Assembly: GCA_022819825.1 (NCBI GenBank)
Contig: JAJEGM010000015.1
Coordinates: forward strand, 1-64,000
Direction: 5' to 3'
DNA from: Acidimicrobiia bacterium
GTDB taxonomy: Bacteria; Actinomycetota; Acidimicrobiia; Acidimicrobiales; Bin134
Length of the DNA: 64,000 bases
The notes beneath the pieces are model-generated. The model worked only from the letters and a program-made list of their open reading frames with translations, was not told the DNA's origin and did no database searches. The translations under genes were made by a program, and so were the position numbers. Each line of letters begins with the position of its first letter. The stretch's first letter is position 1. Positions 51,813-60,661 of the stretch are shown piece after piece.

Positions 51813-52553
51813 ATGTTGCACCGACGGTCAGGGCAGGAATCCGTGACGCTCCGCCTCGGTCACGACCGTCTGCGGCTTAGACCCTGGGCCAGCGAAACGG
51901 AGATCGGCCTGCTCGTCCTGCTGACTTCCGGCTCTGCAGTCTCGGATGCCGCCGTTGCCGCCTCGATTGAATCGGCGGCGGCCCAGGGCTATCTCCGAAT
52001 CCGGACATCAGCCCTCTCGCACATCGAGGCGGAGCCGTTCCTCCGAGCCGGATTCGAACCCCGCCAACAGCTCGCCTTGCTGTCTCGGCCAATCCAACCG
52101 CCGCTCTCTGAGCGAAATGGAGGCGTTTCCATCCGACGGGCCCGGCGCCGCGATCGCAGCTCGGTTCTGGACGTGGACCATGCCGCATTCGAGCCGTTCT
52201 GGCAGCTCGACCAGGTGGGACTGCACGAAGCACTTCGAGCCACACCCTTCCGACGCTTTCGAGTGGCCCGTCCAGACCCCGACAAAGCCCTGGCTGGGTA
52301 CGCCATCTCTGGTCGCAGCGGGCCGTCGGGCTATCTACAGCGATTGGCAATCTCGCCTCGCCAACAAGGACAGGGGGCCGGAACCGCTCTGGTAGTCGAC
52401 GGGCTGACGTGGATGGCCCGCTGGGGTGCCACCCAAGCCTGGGTCAACACGCCCCAGCAAAACACCGGTGCCCTGCGCCTCTATGAGCGACTGGGTTTCG
52501 AGCCGGTTCCCCCCGGTCTGCAAGTTCTGGAGTTGGAGATCAGTGGGCTATAG
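51813..52553 (+). CDS. GNAT-family acetyltransferase
   Basis: 246 residues. The second half has IRRARRRDRSSVLDVDHAAF and LAISPRQQGQGAGTALVVDGLTWM with the QxxGxG/A acetyl-CoA loop and NTGALRLYERLGFEPV. The first half is a shortened GNAT unit. TAGCCT (51800-51805) ends 7 nt before the ATG. It overlaps the start of the next gene by 11 bases. Substrate unknown. Confidence 0.84.
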   Translation: MLHRRSGQESVTLRLGHDRLRLRPWASETEIGLLVLLTSGSAVSDAAVAASIESAAAQGYLRIRTSALSHIEAEPFLRAGFEPRQQLALLSRPIQPPLSERNGGVSIRRARRRDRSSVLDVDHAAFEPFWQLDQVGLHEALRATPFRRFRVARPDPDKALAGYAISGRSGPSGYLQRLAISPRQQGQGAGTALVVDGLTWMARWGATQAWVNTPQQNTGALRLYERLGFEPVPPGLQVLELEISGL

Positions 52554-54621
52554 ATGCCGCTCCAGGAGCAAGTGGCTGGCGGCGGTTCTTGTCTGCTGTG
52601 CCGCGCCCGCTCTCATGATCCCGGCCGCCACCGCCCAGAGTGGCAACGGCACCTCCGAAATGGAAGCCCCCTCCATAGAGCTGGTCAGCCAAAGCATGTG
52701 GATCGCCGAGGAGGACATTTTCCGAGTCTCCTTCCGTCCCATCGACGCCCCCGACGGGTCCACCATTGACGTAAACATCGGGGTGCCTATCCGGTCTCGC
52801 TCCGCTCTCCTGGATCGACTGGCCGGGCCGTCCACCGGATTGGTCCTTCAACGGATCTCCCGATTGCCCATGCCCGAACCCGATGCCAATGGGATCACCT
52901 CGCTGCAGTTCACCACTACGAGCAGCCAGGAGCTAGAACCCGAAACAGCGGGTGTTCCATGGCTCAAACTCTCCGCCGAAGGGGTGTACCCGGTGAGCAT
53001 TGTCCTTCGGGATTCCGACAACTTGAGATTGGACACGATCCACACCTTTCTGGTCCGCACACCCCCAGTTGATTCCGACCTCTCGCCACTGCTGGTGAGC
53101 ACCGTGCTGTCGGTGAGCGGACCATTGCCCGTGAGCTCAGAGGGAACCGTGGACATGCCCGTGAGCCCAGAGGGAACCGTGGACATGGGAGCGTCCGAAA
53201 ACAGCCTGCAAGTGCTAGCCGAGGTTTTCGACCCCCGAATTCGACCTCAACCCCTGGCCACAGTTTCTATTAACCCTCTTCTGGTTGACGCCCTGGCCAT
53301 TAGCGAACAAACCGAGCACACAATGCTGTTGGCCCGACTCCAACAAGCAACCACCAACCGCCAGATAACGAGCAACACCTACGTTCCCTTGGACAGCGAC
53401 GCGTGGATCGACCACGACCTCAGCCTCCAGATCGGCTGGCAGGTAGAGGCTGGCGCCGCGGTGCTGGATGAGTTTCTCGGCTCTCAGTCCGACCACACCA
53501 TCATGGTGTTGACCACTTCGGCCTCGCCCCGGTTGCTAAATCGGCTTCAACGAGAGCGAGTAGAGCTGGTGCTGGTTCCCGATGCCCTACTCGACCCGGC
53601 CAATGAACTTGTCGGCACATTGGCCAAGACATCGTTCTTGTTGCCCACACTGGACGAATTGCTCACACCGGGCGAGCCGATTAAAGCACTGTCCATAGAC
53701 AGCACGGCAACGGCTCACTTCACCAGAACTGATAGCGCCGACACCGCTCCCTACCTGGTGTTGGCCGACTTGGCCGCCCGTTGGTTTGAAGACCCCCAGC
53801 AGCTTCGGGGGATTGTGATAGCCCCACCGCTTGATTCCCTTTCCGATTCGACTGGTCTTGGTGTGCTACTGGACGAGATCAGCGTAAGTCCGATCCTGTC
53901 CTCGGTCGACCCCTCTGCAATTGTCGAGAACCTTGAGCCCGAAGCCCTCCGGCAGGTGCGTCCCGCCGAGGTGAACGGATTCGGAGAGGACTACAAGGCT
54001 GCGCTGAGCGACGGACAGCGCATCGCCCGTTCATACCAGAACATGGTCGACCCGATCGCCTCCGTGGACACCCCCGAGCGGGAGCTGATCGAAACCCTGG
54101 ATCGAGCCCTGTTGCTGTCCGGCACCTACGGTCTGACCGAGACCCAGCGAGACGCCTACCTTGCGGTGGTAGCGCAGACTGTGCGCGACACCGTGGCCGC
54201 TATCCAACCGCCGAGTCGCCAGAGAATCACCCTGACCAGCCGGTCGGAGAGCATACCGATGCTCATCCGCAACAACCTCGACCACGATGTCATCGTGCGG
54301 TTGGACCTCAACAGCGACAAGCTCGACTTCCCCGAAGGAAACTTCTTGCTGCAGCGGCTCTCCCCCGGAGTCAACCAGATCCAGGTGCCGGTGCAGGCCA
54401 AGACTTCGGGCGACGCCGTGCTGGAGATCAGCGTCAACTCGCCCACCGGGCTCTTGGCCCTAGGCGAGTCGCAGTTGACCGTGCGAGCAACCTCCCTGTC
54501 GGGCACCGGTGTGGGGATCGCCGCCGCCGCGCTGGCCATCCTGCTGTTGTGGTGGGCTCGACACTGGTGGTCGCGCCGGCGCTCCAAACTCGAGCTTCCA
54601 AAAAGTAGTGTCAGTGCATGA
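52543..54621 (+). CDS. Large secreted, membrane-anchored protein (DUF6049-like)
   Basis: 692 residues from GTG at 52543. Signal peptide KWLAAVLVCCAAPALMIPAATA, a long beta-rich extracellular part, and a C-terminal span GIAAAALAILLLWWARHWW followed by basic residues. In mycobacteria a similar protein (Rv3909) lies beside the tRNA nucleotidyltransferase and MviN genes; the closeness to cca here suggests the same family, by synteny more than by motif. Contains a short tandem repeat MPVSPEGTVDM near residue 205 (53110-53187). The role may be cell-wall related. Overlaps GNAT before it and degV after it (ATGA). Confidence 0.65.
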   Translation: MGYRCRSRSKWLAAVLVCCAAPALMIPAATAQSGNGTSEMEAPSIELVSQSMWIAEEDIFRVSFRPIDAPDGSTIDVNIGVPIRSRSALLDRLAGPSTGLVLQRISRLPMPEPDANGITSLQFTTTSSQELEPETAGVPWLKLSAEGVYPVSIVLRDSDNLRLDTIHTFLVRTPPVDSDLSPLLVSTVLSVSGPLPVSSEGTVDMPVSPEGTVDMGASENSLQVLAEVFDPRIRPQPLATVSINPLLVDALAISEQTEHTMLLARLQQATTNRQITSNTYVPLDSDAWIDHDLSLQIGWQVEAGAAVLDEFLGSQSDHTIMVLTTSASPRLLNRLQRERVELVLVPDALLDPANELVGTLAKTSFLLPTLDELLTPGEPIKALSIDSTATAHFTRTDSADTAPYLVLADLAARWFEDPQQLRGIVIAPPLDSLSDSTGLGVLLDEISVSPILSSVDPSAIVENLEPEALRQVRPAEVNGFGEDYKAALSDGQRIARSYQNMVDPIASVDTPERELIETLDRALLLSGTYGLTETQRDAYLAVVAQTVRDTVAAIQPPSRQRITLTSRSESIPMLIRNNLDHDVIVRLDLNSDKLDFPEGNFLLQRLSPGVNQIQVPVQAKTSGDAVLEISVNSPTGLLALGESQLTVRATSLSGTGVGIAAAALAILLLWWARHWWSRRRSKLELPKSSVSA

Positions 54622-55457
54622 CCGTTCGAATTGTGACCGACAGCTCTTGCGACCTCAGCACCGCCGACATCGAGCGCCACCAGATCACCGTGGTCCCGCT
54701 CACCATCCGATTCGGCGACGAGGAGTTCACCGACGGTGTGGGCCTATCGGCGGAGAACTTCTACGCCAAGATGGCCGCCAGCGATGAACTGCCCTCTACC
54801 GCGGCTCCCGCACCCGGTGCCTTCGAAGTGGTGTTTCGAGATCTAGCCGCCAGCGGTGCCGAGGCCGTGGTATGCGTCAACTTGTCATTCGCCCTGTCGG
54901 CCACCGGGGAGTCGGCCCAGAGCGCGGCCCGAGCCCTAGAGGGCGAGGTGGACGTTCGGGTGGTGGACTCCGGCAAGGTATCGGTGGGCCTGGGTGTCAT
55001 GGTGAAAGCCGCCGCAACCGCGGCTGAGGCCGGGCACAGCGCCGATGAGATCGAAGCCCAACTGGCCGATCTAAAAAATCGGGTCTTCATCTATGCCGTA
55101 CTGGACACTCTGGACAACCTCAAGAAGGGCGGCCGCATCGGTACTGCGCAGGCGCTATTGGGCAGCGCTCTGTCGATCAAGCCCTGCTTGGACCTCACTT
55201 CCGGCGTCGTGGAGGAAGCAGGCAAACAGCGAACCAGGGGCAAGGCCCGGAACTGGCTGGCCGCGCGCGTGGCCGAAGCGGGGGAGTTGGAACACCTGGC
55301 CATCGCCCACGGTGCGGCCGAAGACATCGACGCGTTCACCGCCAGCCTGGGCGAATCCCCCGCTCAGAACCCCTTGACGGTGGCTCTCATCGGCCCGGTT
55401 GTGGGCACTCACGCCGGCCCCGGTGTCATCGCCGCCGCCATGGTGCCCGCCCCCTAA
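54618..55457 (+). CDS. DegV family fatty-acid-binding protein
   Basis: 279 residues: VRIVTDSSCDLSTADIERHQITVVPLTIRFGDEEF, STAAPAPGAFEVVF, NLSFALSATGESA, VVDSGKVSVGLGVMV and DTLDNLKKGGRIG, the DegV/FakB landmarks. It holds a fatty acid for phosphorylation by FakA-type kinases. TAGTGT (54606-54611) ends 6 nt before the ATG although the start also overlaps the preceding stop, so both coupled and own transcription are possible. Confidence 0.92.
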   Translation: MTVRIVTDSSCDLSTADIERHQITVVPLTIRFGDEEFTDGVGLSAENFYAKMAASDELPSTAAPAPGAFEVVFRDLAASGAEAVVCVNLSFALSATGESAQSAARALEGEVDVRVVDSGKVSVGLGVMVKAAATAAEAGHSADEIEAQLADLKNRVFIYAVLDTLDNLKKGGRIGTAQALLGSALSIKPCLDLTSGVVEEAGKQRTRGKARNWLAARVAEAGELEHLAIAHGAAEDIDAFTASLGESPAQNPLTVALIGPVVGTHAGPGVIAAAMVPAP

Positions 55458-55464
55458 GTACGTC

Positions 55465-55494
55465 TTGGCCCGCAGAAAACGCCATCGGTAACCT
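55465..55494 (+). promoter_or_regulatory. Promoter of the nuo operon
   Basis: TTGGCC (55465-55470), 18-bp spacer, TAACCT (55489-55494), ending 7 nt before the GTG of nuoA. Confidence 0.55.
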
Positions 55495-55501
55495 TCGAGC
55501 C

Positions 55502-55867
55502 GTGTCGGAGTTCCTCCGCGACTACCTCCTCGTCGTTATATTCCTCGTGCTGGCAGGCGCTTTGGTCTTTGGGATGCTGGGGCTCGGCAGCCTGTTGCGG
55601 CCCTCCCGGTCGCAGCCCCAGAAATACATCACCTATGAGAGCGGCGTCGACCCCGTGGGACTGGGCTGGTCGCAGAGCAACATCCGCTACTACGTGTTCG
55701 CCCTCTTGTTCGTGATGTTCGACGTTGAGGCGGTGTTCATCTTCCCCTGGGCCACCCGGCTGGAGGCCTACGGGACATTCGGCTTGGTCGAGATGGCCAT
55801 CTTCATCTTCATCCTTGCGCTGGGCCTGGTGTACGCCTGGCGGAAAGGCGTTCTTCGGTGGATTTAG
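55502..55867 (+). CDS. nuoA: NADH-quinone oxidoreductase subunit A
   Basis: 121 residues with three membrane spans: LLVVIFLVLAGALVFGMLGLGSLL, IRYYVFALLFVMFDVEAVFIFPWA with the conserved Asp-Glu loop, and EMAIFIFILALGLVYAW. TYESGVDPVG matches the quinone-side loop. First gene of the complex I operon; starts with GTG and probably has a leaderless mRNA. Confidence 0.95.
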   Translation: MSEFLRDYLLVVIFLVLAGALVFGMLGLGSLLRPSRSQPQKYITYESGVDPVGLGWSQSNIRYYVFALLFVMFDVEAVFIFPWATRLEAYGTFGLVEMAIFIFILALGLVYAWRKGVLRWI

Positions 55868-55935
55868 GGACGACAGTGCGAGCTAGCCGGAAATCCACAC
55901 TCGACAATCCGACGAAGCGCGCCGGGAGGTAGGCA

Positions 55936-56436
55936 GTGGGACTGGTCGCCAGCGGCAAAGCTCCAAAACCCCTGACCAAGTTGCTCAACCTCGGCCGGAA
56001 GTACTCCATCTGGATGTACCAGTGGGGCCTGGCCTGCTGCGCCATCGAAATGGGCGCGGTGATCGGCTCCCCCCGATACGACGTCATGCGCCTCGGCGTG
56101 ATCCCATTTCCCGCCAGCCCCCGACAGGCCGACTTGGTGGTGATCTCGGGAACGGTCACCGACAAGATGGTGCCGTCGATCCTCCGCCTCTACGAGCAGA
56201 TGCCCGACCCGAAGTACGTCATTTCCATGGGCTCCTGCGCCAACTGTGGAGGCCCGTACTGGGACTCCTACTCAGTGACCAAGGGAGTCGATCAGATCAT
56301 CCCGGTGGACGTGTACGTGCCCGGCTGTCCGCCCCGACCCGAGGCCTTGCTGGAGGGCATCGTGCTGCTCCAGGAGCGCATCGGCAACGAGGACCCGGCT
56401 GTGCGGTGGCGAGGTGACCCAATTGTCGTCGACTGA
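55936..56436 (+). CDS. nuoB: NADH-quinone oxidoreductase subunit B
   Basis: 166 residues. Cys34-Cys35 in [24 protein letters not shown] and [14 protein letters not shown] bind the N2 4Fe-4S cluster next to the quinone site. Starts with GTG preceded by GGGAGGTAGG. The 68 bases after nuoA hold nothing else obvious. Confidence 0.97.
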   Translation: MGLVASGKAPKPLTKLLNLGRKYSIWMYQWGLACCAIEMGAVIGSPRYDVMRLGVIPFPASPRQADLVVISGTVTDKMVPSILRLYEQMPDPKYVISMGSCANCGGPYWDSYSVTKGVDQIIPVDVYVPGCPPRPEALLEGIVLLQERIGNEDPAVRWRGDPIVVD

Positions 56437-57076
56437 AGTCGAGAACGACGCCGCCGAAACCGGGCCGCAGTCCGACGAGCGCCGGGAGGCTTGGGCTGCC
56501 CAGATGGCCGAAGCGCTGGGCGACGGCTTCGCCGAGCACCACATCATCCCGGGCAGCGACTTGTGGGTGCGGGTGACCCGCGAATCGTGGGCCGATGCGG
56601 CCACCGCCGCCCGCGACCAACTTGACTGCCAGTTCTTCGACTGGCTGTCGGCCATCGACTGGCTGCCCTCCCCCTACGGGCGGGACATGGATGCCCAAGA
56701 GGACAACCCCGAGCCCAAATCAGCGGATCCCATGGAGCAGGGCCATGCCGGTGGCGAGACCCGGCTCCAAATGGTGATGCGCCTCTATTCCATCTCCGAG
56801 CACATGGGCATCACCATAAAGGCCGACCTTCCCGACGACGATCTGAGCGTCGACACCCTGATCAGCGTTTTCCCCGGGGCCAACTGGCATGAGCGCGAGG
56901 CCTGGGAGATGTTCGGGATCCATTTCAACGGCCACCCCGATCTTCGCAATATCTACCTCCCCGGCGCTTTCGAGGGGAACCCTCTCCGCAAGGACTTCCC
57001 GCTCCTGGCCCGCCGGGTAAAGCCATGGCCCGGCATTGTGGACGTGGAGCTGTTCCCCGGCGAGGAAGGCCCATGA
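56414..57076 (+). CDS. nuoC: NADH-quinone oxidoreductase subunit C
   Basis: 220 residues: [77 protein letters not shown] and NPLRKDFPL, the 30-kDa subunit pattern. Peripheral arm. Starts with GTG 23 bases inside nuoB. Confidence 0.95.
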   Translation: MTQLSSTEVENDAAETGPQSDERREAWAAQMAEALGDGFAEHHIIPGSDLWVRVTRESWADAATAARDQLDCQFFDWLSAIDWLPSPYGRDMDAQEDNPEPKSADPMEQGHAGGETRLQMVMRLYSISEHMGITIKADLPDDDLSVDTLISVFPGANWHEREAWEMFGIHFNGHPDLRNIYLPGAFEGNPLRKDFPLLARRVKPWPGIVDVELFPGEEGP

Positions 57077-58251
57077 CCGCGGTGAGCGCCGACCAGCGTC
57101 AGCAGCTCGCCTACGTGGCCACCCAGGCCGCCGACGCCCGGCTGAACGTTGAGATCGAGACCGAGGGCATGACCCTCAACATCGGCCCCCAGCATCCGGC
57201 CACTCACGGCACGCTGCGGCTGGTAGCCCGCCTCGACGGCGAGCAGGTGGTGGAGGCCGAGCCCATCATGGGCTACATGCACCGGGGCTACGAGAAACTG
57301 GCCGAGGTACGCACCTATCCCCAGGTCACCACGCTCATCAACCGCATCGACTGGCTGGGCAGTTTCGCCAACGAGGTGCCGTTCATCCTGGCCGCCGAGA
57401 AGCTCATGGAGGTGGAGGCGCCACCCCGGGCCCAGTGGATTCGCACTGTGCTGTTCGAGTTGAGCCGGATCGCCAACATCACCTTGTTCCTTGGCGACAT
57501 GGCAGTGCAGCTCGGAGCCCTCACCCCGGTTTTCATGGCCTTCCGAGACCGGGAGTTCGTGCTGAACCAGATCGAAGCAGCCACCGGCGGGCGCTTCCAT
57601 CCCAACTTCGACCGCATCGGCGGCCTCAAAGACGACCTTCCCCAGGGCTGGATCGACGACACCAAGCAGACCATGGAGAAGATGCGCGACTTCTGCGACG
57701 AGTTCGAGGAGCTGGTGCTGGGCAATGAGATCTTCCAGGCCCGCAGCCGGGGCATCGGCATCGTGCCAGCCGAGGTCGGCCTGGCCTACGGGCTCTCAGG
57801 CGCCAACATCCGGGCCAGCGGGGTGGACTGGGACCTGCGCCGCGACGGCCACGAGGCCCTGGCTTACGACCAGGTGGACTGGAAGGTATGGACCCACCCC
57901 GACGGCGACTCCTTCGCCCGCTACTGGGTGAGGCTCCAGGAGACCCGAGAGGCCACCCATATCGTGGATCAGCTCTTGGACGGGCTGCCCTCGGGCCCGA
58001 TCATGGCCAAAGTGCCCCGCATCATCAAGGTGCCCGCCGGTGAGGCCTACGCCGCCACCGAGAACCCGCTAGGAGAGATGGGCTACTACGTGGTGAGCAA
58101 GGGTGACTTGGTGCCGTTCCGGGTCAAGATCCGCTCGGCCAGCTTCTCCAACATCTCCATCACCCCGTGGCTGCTGAAGGGCGTCTATGTGCCCGACATC
58201 ATCACCATTCTGGCCAGCTTGTATTTCATCCTGGGAGACATCGACCGATGA
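57073..58251 (+). CDS. nuoD: NADH-quinone oxidoreductase subunit D
   Basis: 392 residues: MTLNIGPQHPATHGTLRLVARLDGEQVVEAEPIMGYMHRGYEKL holds the quinone-site His, and the end is PDIITILASLYFILGDIDR. 49-kDa subunit of complex I. Shares ATGA with nuoC and with the next gene nuoH, with no nuoE, nuoF or nuoG between. Confidence 0.97.
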   Translation: MTAVSADQRQQLAYVATQAADARLNVEIETEGMTLNIGPQHPATHGTLRLVARLDGEQVVEAEPIMGYMHRGYEKLAEVRTYPQVTTLINRIDWLGSFANEVPFILAAEKLMEVEAPPRAQWIRTVLFELSRIANITLFLGDMAVQLGALTPVFMAFRDREFVLNQIEAATGGRFHPNFDRIGGLKDDLPQGWIDDTKQTMEKMRDFCDEFEELVLGNEIFQARSRGIGIVPAEVGLAYGLSGANIRASGVDWDLRRDGHEALAYDQVDWKVWTHPDGDSFARYWVRLQETREATHIVDQLLDGLPSGPIMAKVPRIIKVPAGEAYAATENPLGEMGYYVVSKGDLVPFRVKIRSASFSNISITPWLLKGVYVPDIITILASLYFILGDIDR

Positions 58252-59300
58252 CGGCGGCAACGGTTATGTCGGGCCTGCTGGCCGTGGAGGTGCCCTACTG
58301 GGCGTCGGCCATCATCAAAGTGGGCGTTGTCGCCTTAGTGGTACCCACTGCCGCCCTGGTGCTGGGCTATGTGTTTCTGCTGAAGATGATGAGCTTCATG
58401 CAGAGCCGGCTGGGTCCCATGGAGGCCGGCCCCTACGGCACCCTGCAGCTGTTGGCCGACGGGCTGAAGTTCATCCAGAAAGAGGACATCTTCCCGGCCA
58501 AGGCCGACCGGACGGTGTTCGCGCTGGCCCCGCTGGTGGTGCTGGTCTCCACATTCTTGATCTACGTGGTGATCCCCACCGGCCCCGACGCAGTGGTGGC
58601 CCAGTTGGATGTGGGCATCTTCTACGCCTTGGCGGTGTCGTCGCTGTCGGTGGTGGGCATCTTGATGGCCGGATGGGCTTCGGCCAACAAATACGCCCTC
58701 ATGGGCGGCTTGCGGGCCGCCGGGCAGCTCATCGCCTACGAGCTGCCGCTGGTGCTGGCGGTGATGGGCGTGGTTATCCAGGCCGGCACCCTGGATCTGC
58801 AAAAGATCGTCACTGCCCAGGCTGAAGGAGAGATATTCGGCTGGGGCGGCATCGGCAACCCGTTCATCCTCACCCAGTTCGTGGGCTTCTTCATCTTCCT
58901 GGTGGCGGTGCAGGCCGAGACCACCCAGCCGCCGTTCGACATGCCGGTGGCCGAGTCGGAGATCGTGGGCGGCTACCAAGTGGAGTACACCGGCTTCCGA
59001 TTCCTGTTCTTCTTCATGGGCGAGTTCGGCACCGCTTTTGCCTTTGCTGCGCTGGCTGCAGTTCTGTTCCTGGGCGGCTGGGCCCTGCCGTGGGGCGACC
59101 TCACCCACTGGGGGTTCAACATCGCCGGACCGGTCATCATGCTGGTGAAGGTTCTGGCCGTGGCCGCGCTGATCTTCTGGTTCCGATTCACCTATCCGCG
59201 GCTGAGAGAGGACCAGCTTCAGCGCCTCGCCTGGAAGTTCCTCATCCCGTTGTCACTGGTGAACATCGTTGTCACCGGTATTTTCAAGGTCGTTTTGTAG
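58248..59300 (+). CDS. nuoH: NADH-quinone oxidoreductase subunit H
   Basis: 350 residues, about 8 spans. MQSRLGPMEAGPYGTLQLLADGLKFIQKEDIFPAKADR and ETTQPPFDMPVAESEIVGGYQVEYTGFRF are the quinone-chamber loops. It connects the peripheral arm to the proton-pumping arm. Directly after nuoD (ATGA). Confidence 0.97.
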   Translation: MTAATVMSGLLAVEVPYWASAIIKVGVVALVVPTAALVLGYVFLLKMMSFMQSRLGPMEAGPYGTLQLLADGLKFIQKEDIFPAKADRTVFALAPLVVLVSTFLIYVVIPTGPDAVVAQLDVGIFYALAVSSLSVVGILMAGWASANKYALMGGLRAAGQLIAYELPLVLAVMGVVIQAGTLDLQKIVTAQAEGEIFGWGGIGNPFILTQFVGFFIFLVAVQAETTQPPFDMPVAESEIVGGYQVEYTGFRFLFFFMGEFGTAFAFAALAAVLFLGGWALPWGDLTHWGFNIAGPVIMLVKVLAVAALIFWFRFTYPRLREDQLQRLAWKFLIPLSLVNIVVTGIFKVVL

Positions 59301-59309
59301 GAGCTCGCC

Positions 59310-59843
59310 ATGGCACTGGTACCAGGACTGATCACGGGGCTGAAGGTCACCGCCCGCACCATGTTCCGCACCCTGTTCGGTGACGGTCCCCCTGTTGTTC
59401 CCGCCCCCTCCAAGCACTCCCACACCGTGCAGTACCCCCACGTCAAGGAGATGCCCGCCGACCGGGCTCGAGGGGTGATCGCCCTCCACGAGGAGAACTG
59501 CACCGCCTGCATGCTGTGCGCCCGGGAGTGCCCCGACTGGTGCATTTACATCGAAGGCCACAAGTACCTGGCGCCGCCCCGCCGGGAGGGGGGCAAGCCC
59601 CGCCAGAAGAATGCGCTCGACCGCTTCGACATCGACTACGCCCTGTGCATGTACTGCGGGATCTGCGTGGAGGTCTGCCCGTTTGAGGCGCTGTTCTGGA
59701 GCCCCGAATACGAGTACTCCGAGCCCCGCATCGCCGACCTGCTCCACGACAAGGAGCGCCTCAGCGAATGGATGGACACCGTTCCCGACTTCGAGCCCTA
59801 CGAGCCCGGATCCGAGCAGAAGGTGTTGAAGGTTCCCCGGTGA
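59310..59843 (+). CDS. nuoI: NADH-quinone oxidoreductase subunit I
   Basis: 177 residues with two 4Fe-4S motifs, CTACMLCARECP and CMYCGICVEVCP. It passes electrons from the input module to NuoB. With nuoEFG missing here, this is where an alternative electron donor (reduced ferredoxin or an F420H2-type module) would dock. Confidence 0.96.
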   Translation: MALVPGLITGLKVTARTMFRTLFGDGPPVVPAPSKHSHTVQYPHVKEMPADRARGVIALHEENCTACMLCARECPDWCIYIEGHKYLAPPRREGGKPRQKNALDRFDIDYALCMYCGICVEVCPFEALFWSPEYEYSEPRIADLLHDKERLSEWMDTVPDFEPYEPGSEQKVLKVPR

Positions 59844-60355
59844 TCGCCGAGCACGTCGCCTTCGGGATCATCGCCGCGGTGATGGTGGCCTCCGCCCTGC
59901 GGGTGGTGACCACCCGCGACATCATGCATGCCGCCCTGTACCTGGTGATCGTGCTGGCCGGGGTGGCCGCCCTGTTCTTGCTCGTAGGCGCCGAGTTCAC
60001 CGGCATCACCCAGGTGCTCATCTACATCGGCGCGGTGATCGTGCTGTTCCTGTTCGGGATCATGCTCACCCGGACCGACTTCGACCAGGACGAGGAGACC
60101 GACCACAAGCGCAAATTCCCCGCCATACTCACCGCCCTTCTGCTGTTGGCGGTGATGATCGGCGCGCTGGTGGACCGCTTCGAAGACGTGAAGCTGGACG
60201 CCAACCTGCCCGGCGGCCAAACCCCGCAGACCACCGCCCAGGTGTCCGATGAGCTGTTCTCCCAATACATCGTGCCCTTCGAAGCGGTGTCGGTACTGCT
60301 GCTGGCCGCTCTCATCGGCGCCATCGTGATCGCCCGCCGAGAGGAGGGCGGCTGA
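59840..60355 (+). CDS. nuoJ: NADH-quinone oxidoreductase subunit J
   Basis: 171 residues, five spans: [73 protein letters not shown] start shares GTGA with nuoI; ends with one-base overlap with nuoK. Confidence 0.94.
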   Translation: MIAEHVAFGIIAAVMVASALRVVTTRDIMHAALYLVIVLAGVAALFLLVGAEFTGITQVLIYIGAVIVLFLFGIMLTRTDFDQDEETDHKRKFPAILTALLLLAVMIGALVDRFEDVKLDANLPGGQTPQTTAQVSDELFSQYIVPFEAVSVLLLAALIGAIVIARREEGG

Positions 60356-60654
60356 TGTATCTCAATGAGATGCTCCTTTTGGGCGCGGTGTTGTTCTGCA
60401 TCGGGGTCTACGGCGTGCTGGCCCGCCGCAACGGTGTTCTGGTGCTCATGTCCATCGAGCTCATCTTGAACGCGGTGAACATCAACCTGGTGGCCTTCGG
60501 GGCGTTCCACGACACGGTCCAAGGCCAAATCTTCGCCCTGTTCGTGATCACCGTGGCCGCCGCCGAGGTGGGCATCGGCCTGGCCATTGTTCTGCTGCTG
60601 TACCGGAACCGTCGATCCATCGACTTGGATCAAGTCGATCTGATGAAGGGGTGA
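60355..60654 (+). CDS. nuoK: NADH-quinone oxidoreductase subunit K
   Basis: 99 residues, three spans, with the conserved membrane Glu in [19 protein letters not shown] and in [17 protein letters not shown]. Confidence 0.96.
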   Translation: MYLNEMLLLGAVLFCIGVYGVLARRNGVLVLMSIELILNAVNINLVAFGAFHDTVQGQIFALFVITVAAAEVGIGLAIVLLLYRNRRSIDLDQVDLMKG

Positions 60655-60661
60655 TGGTCTG

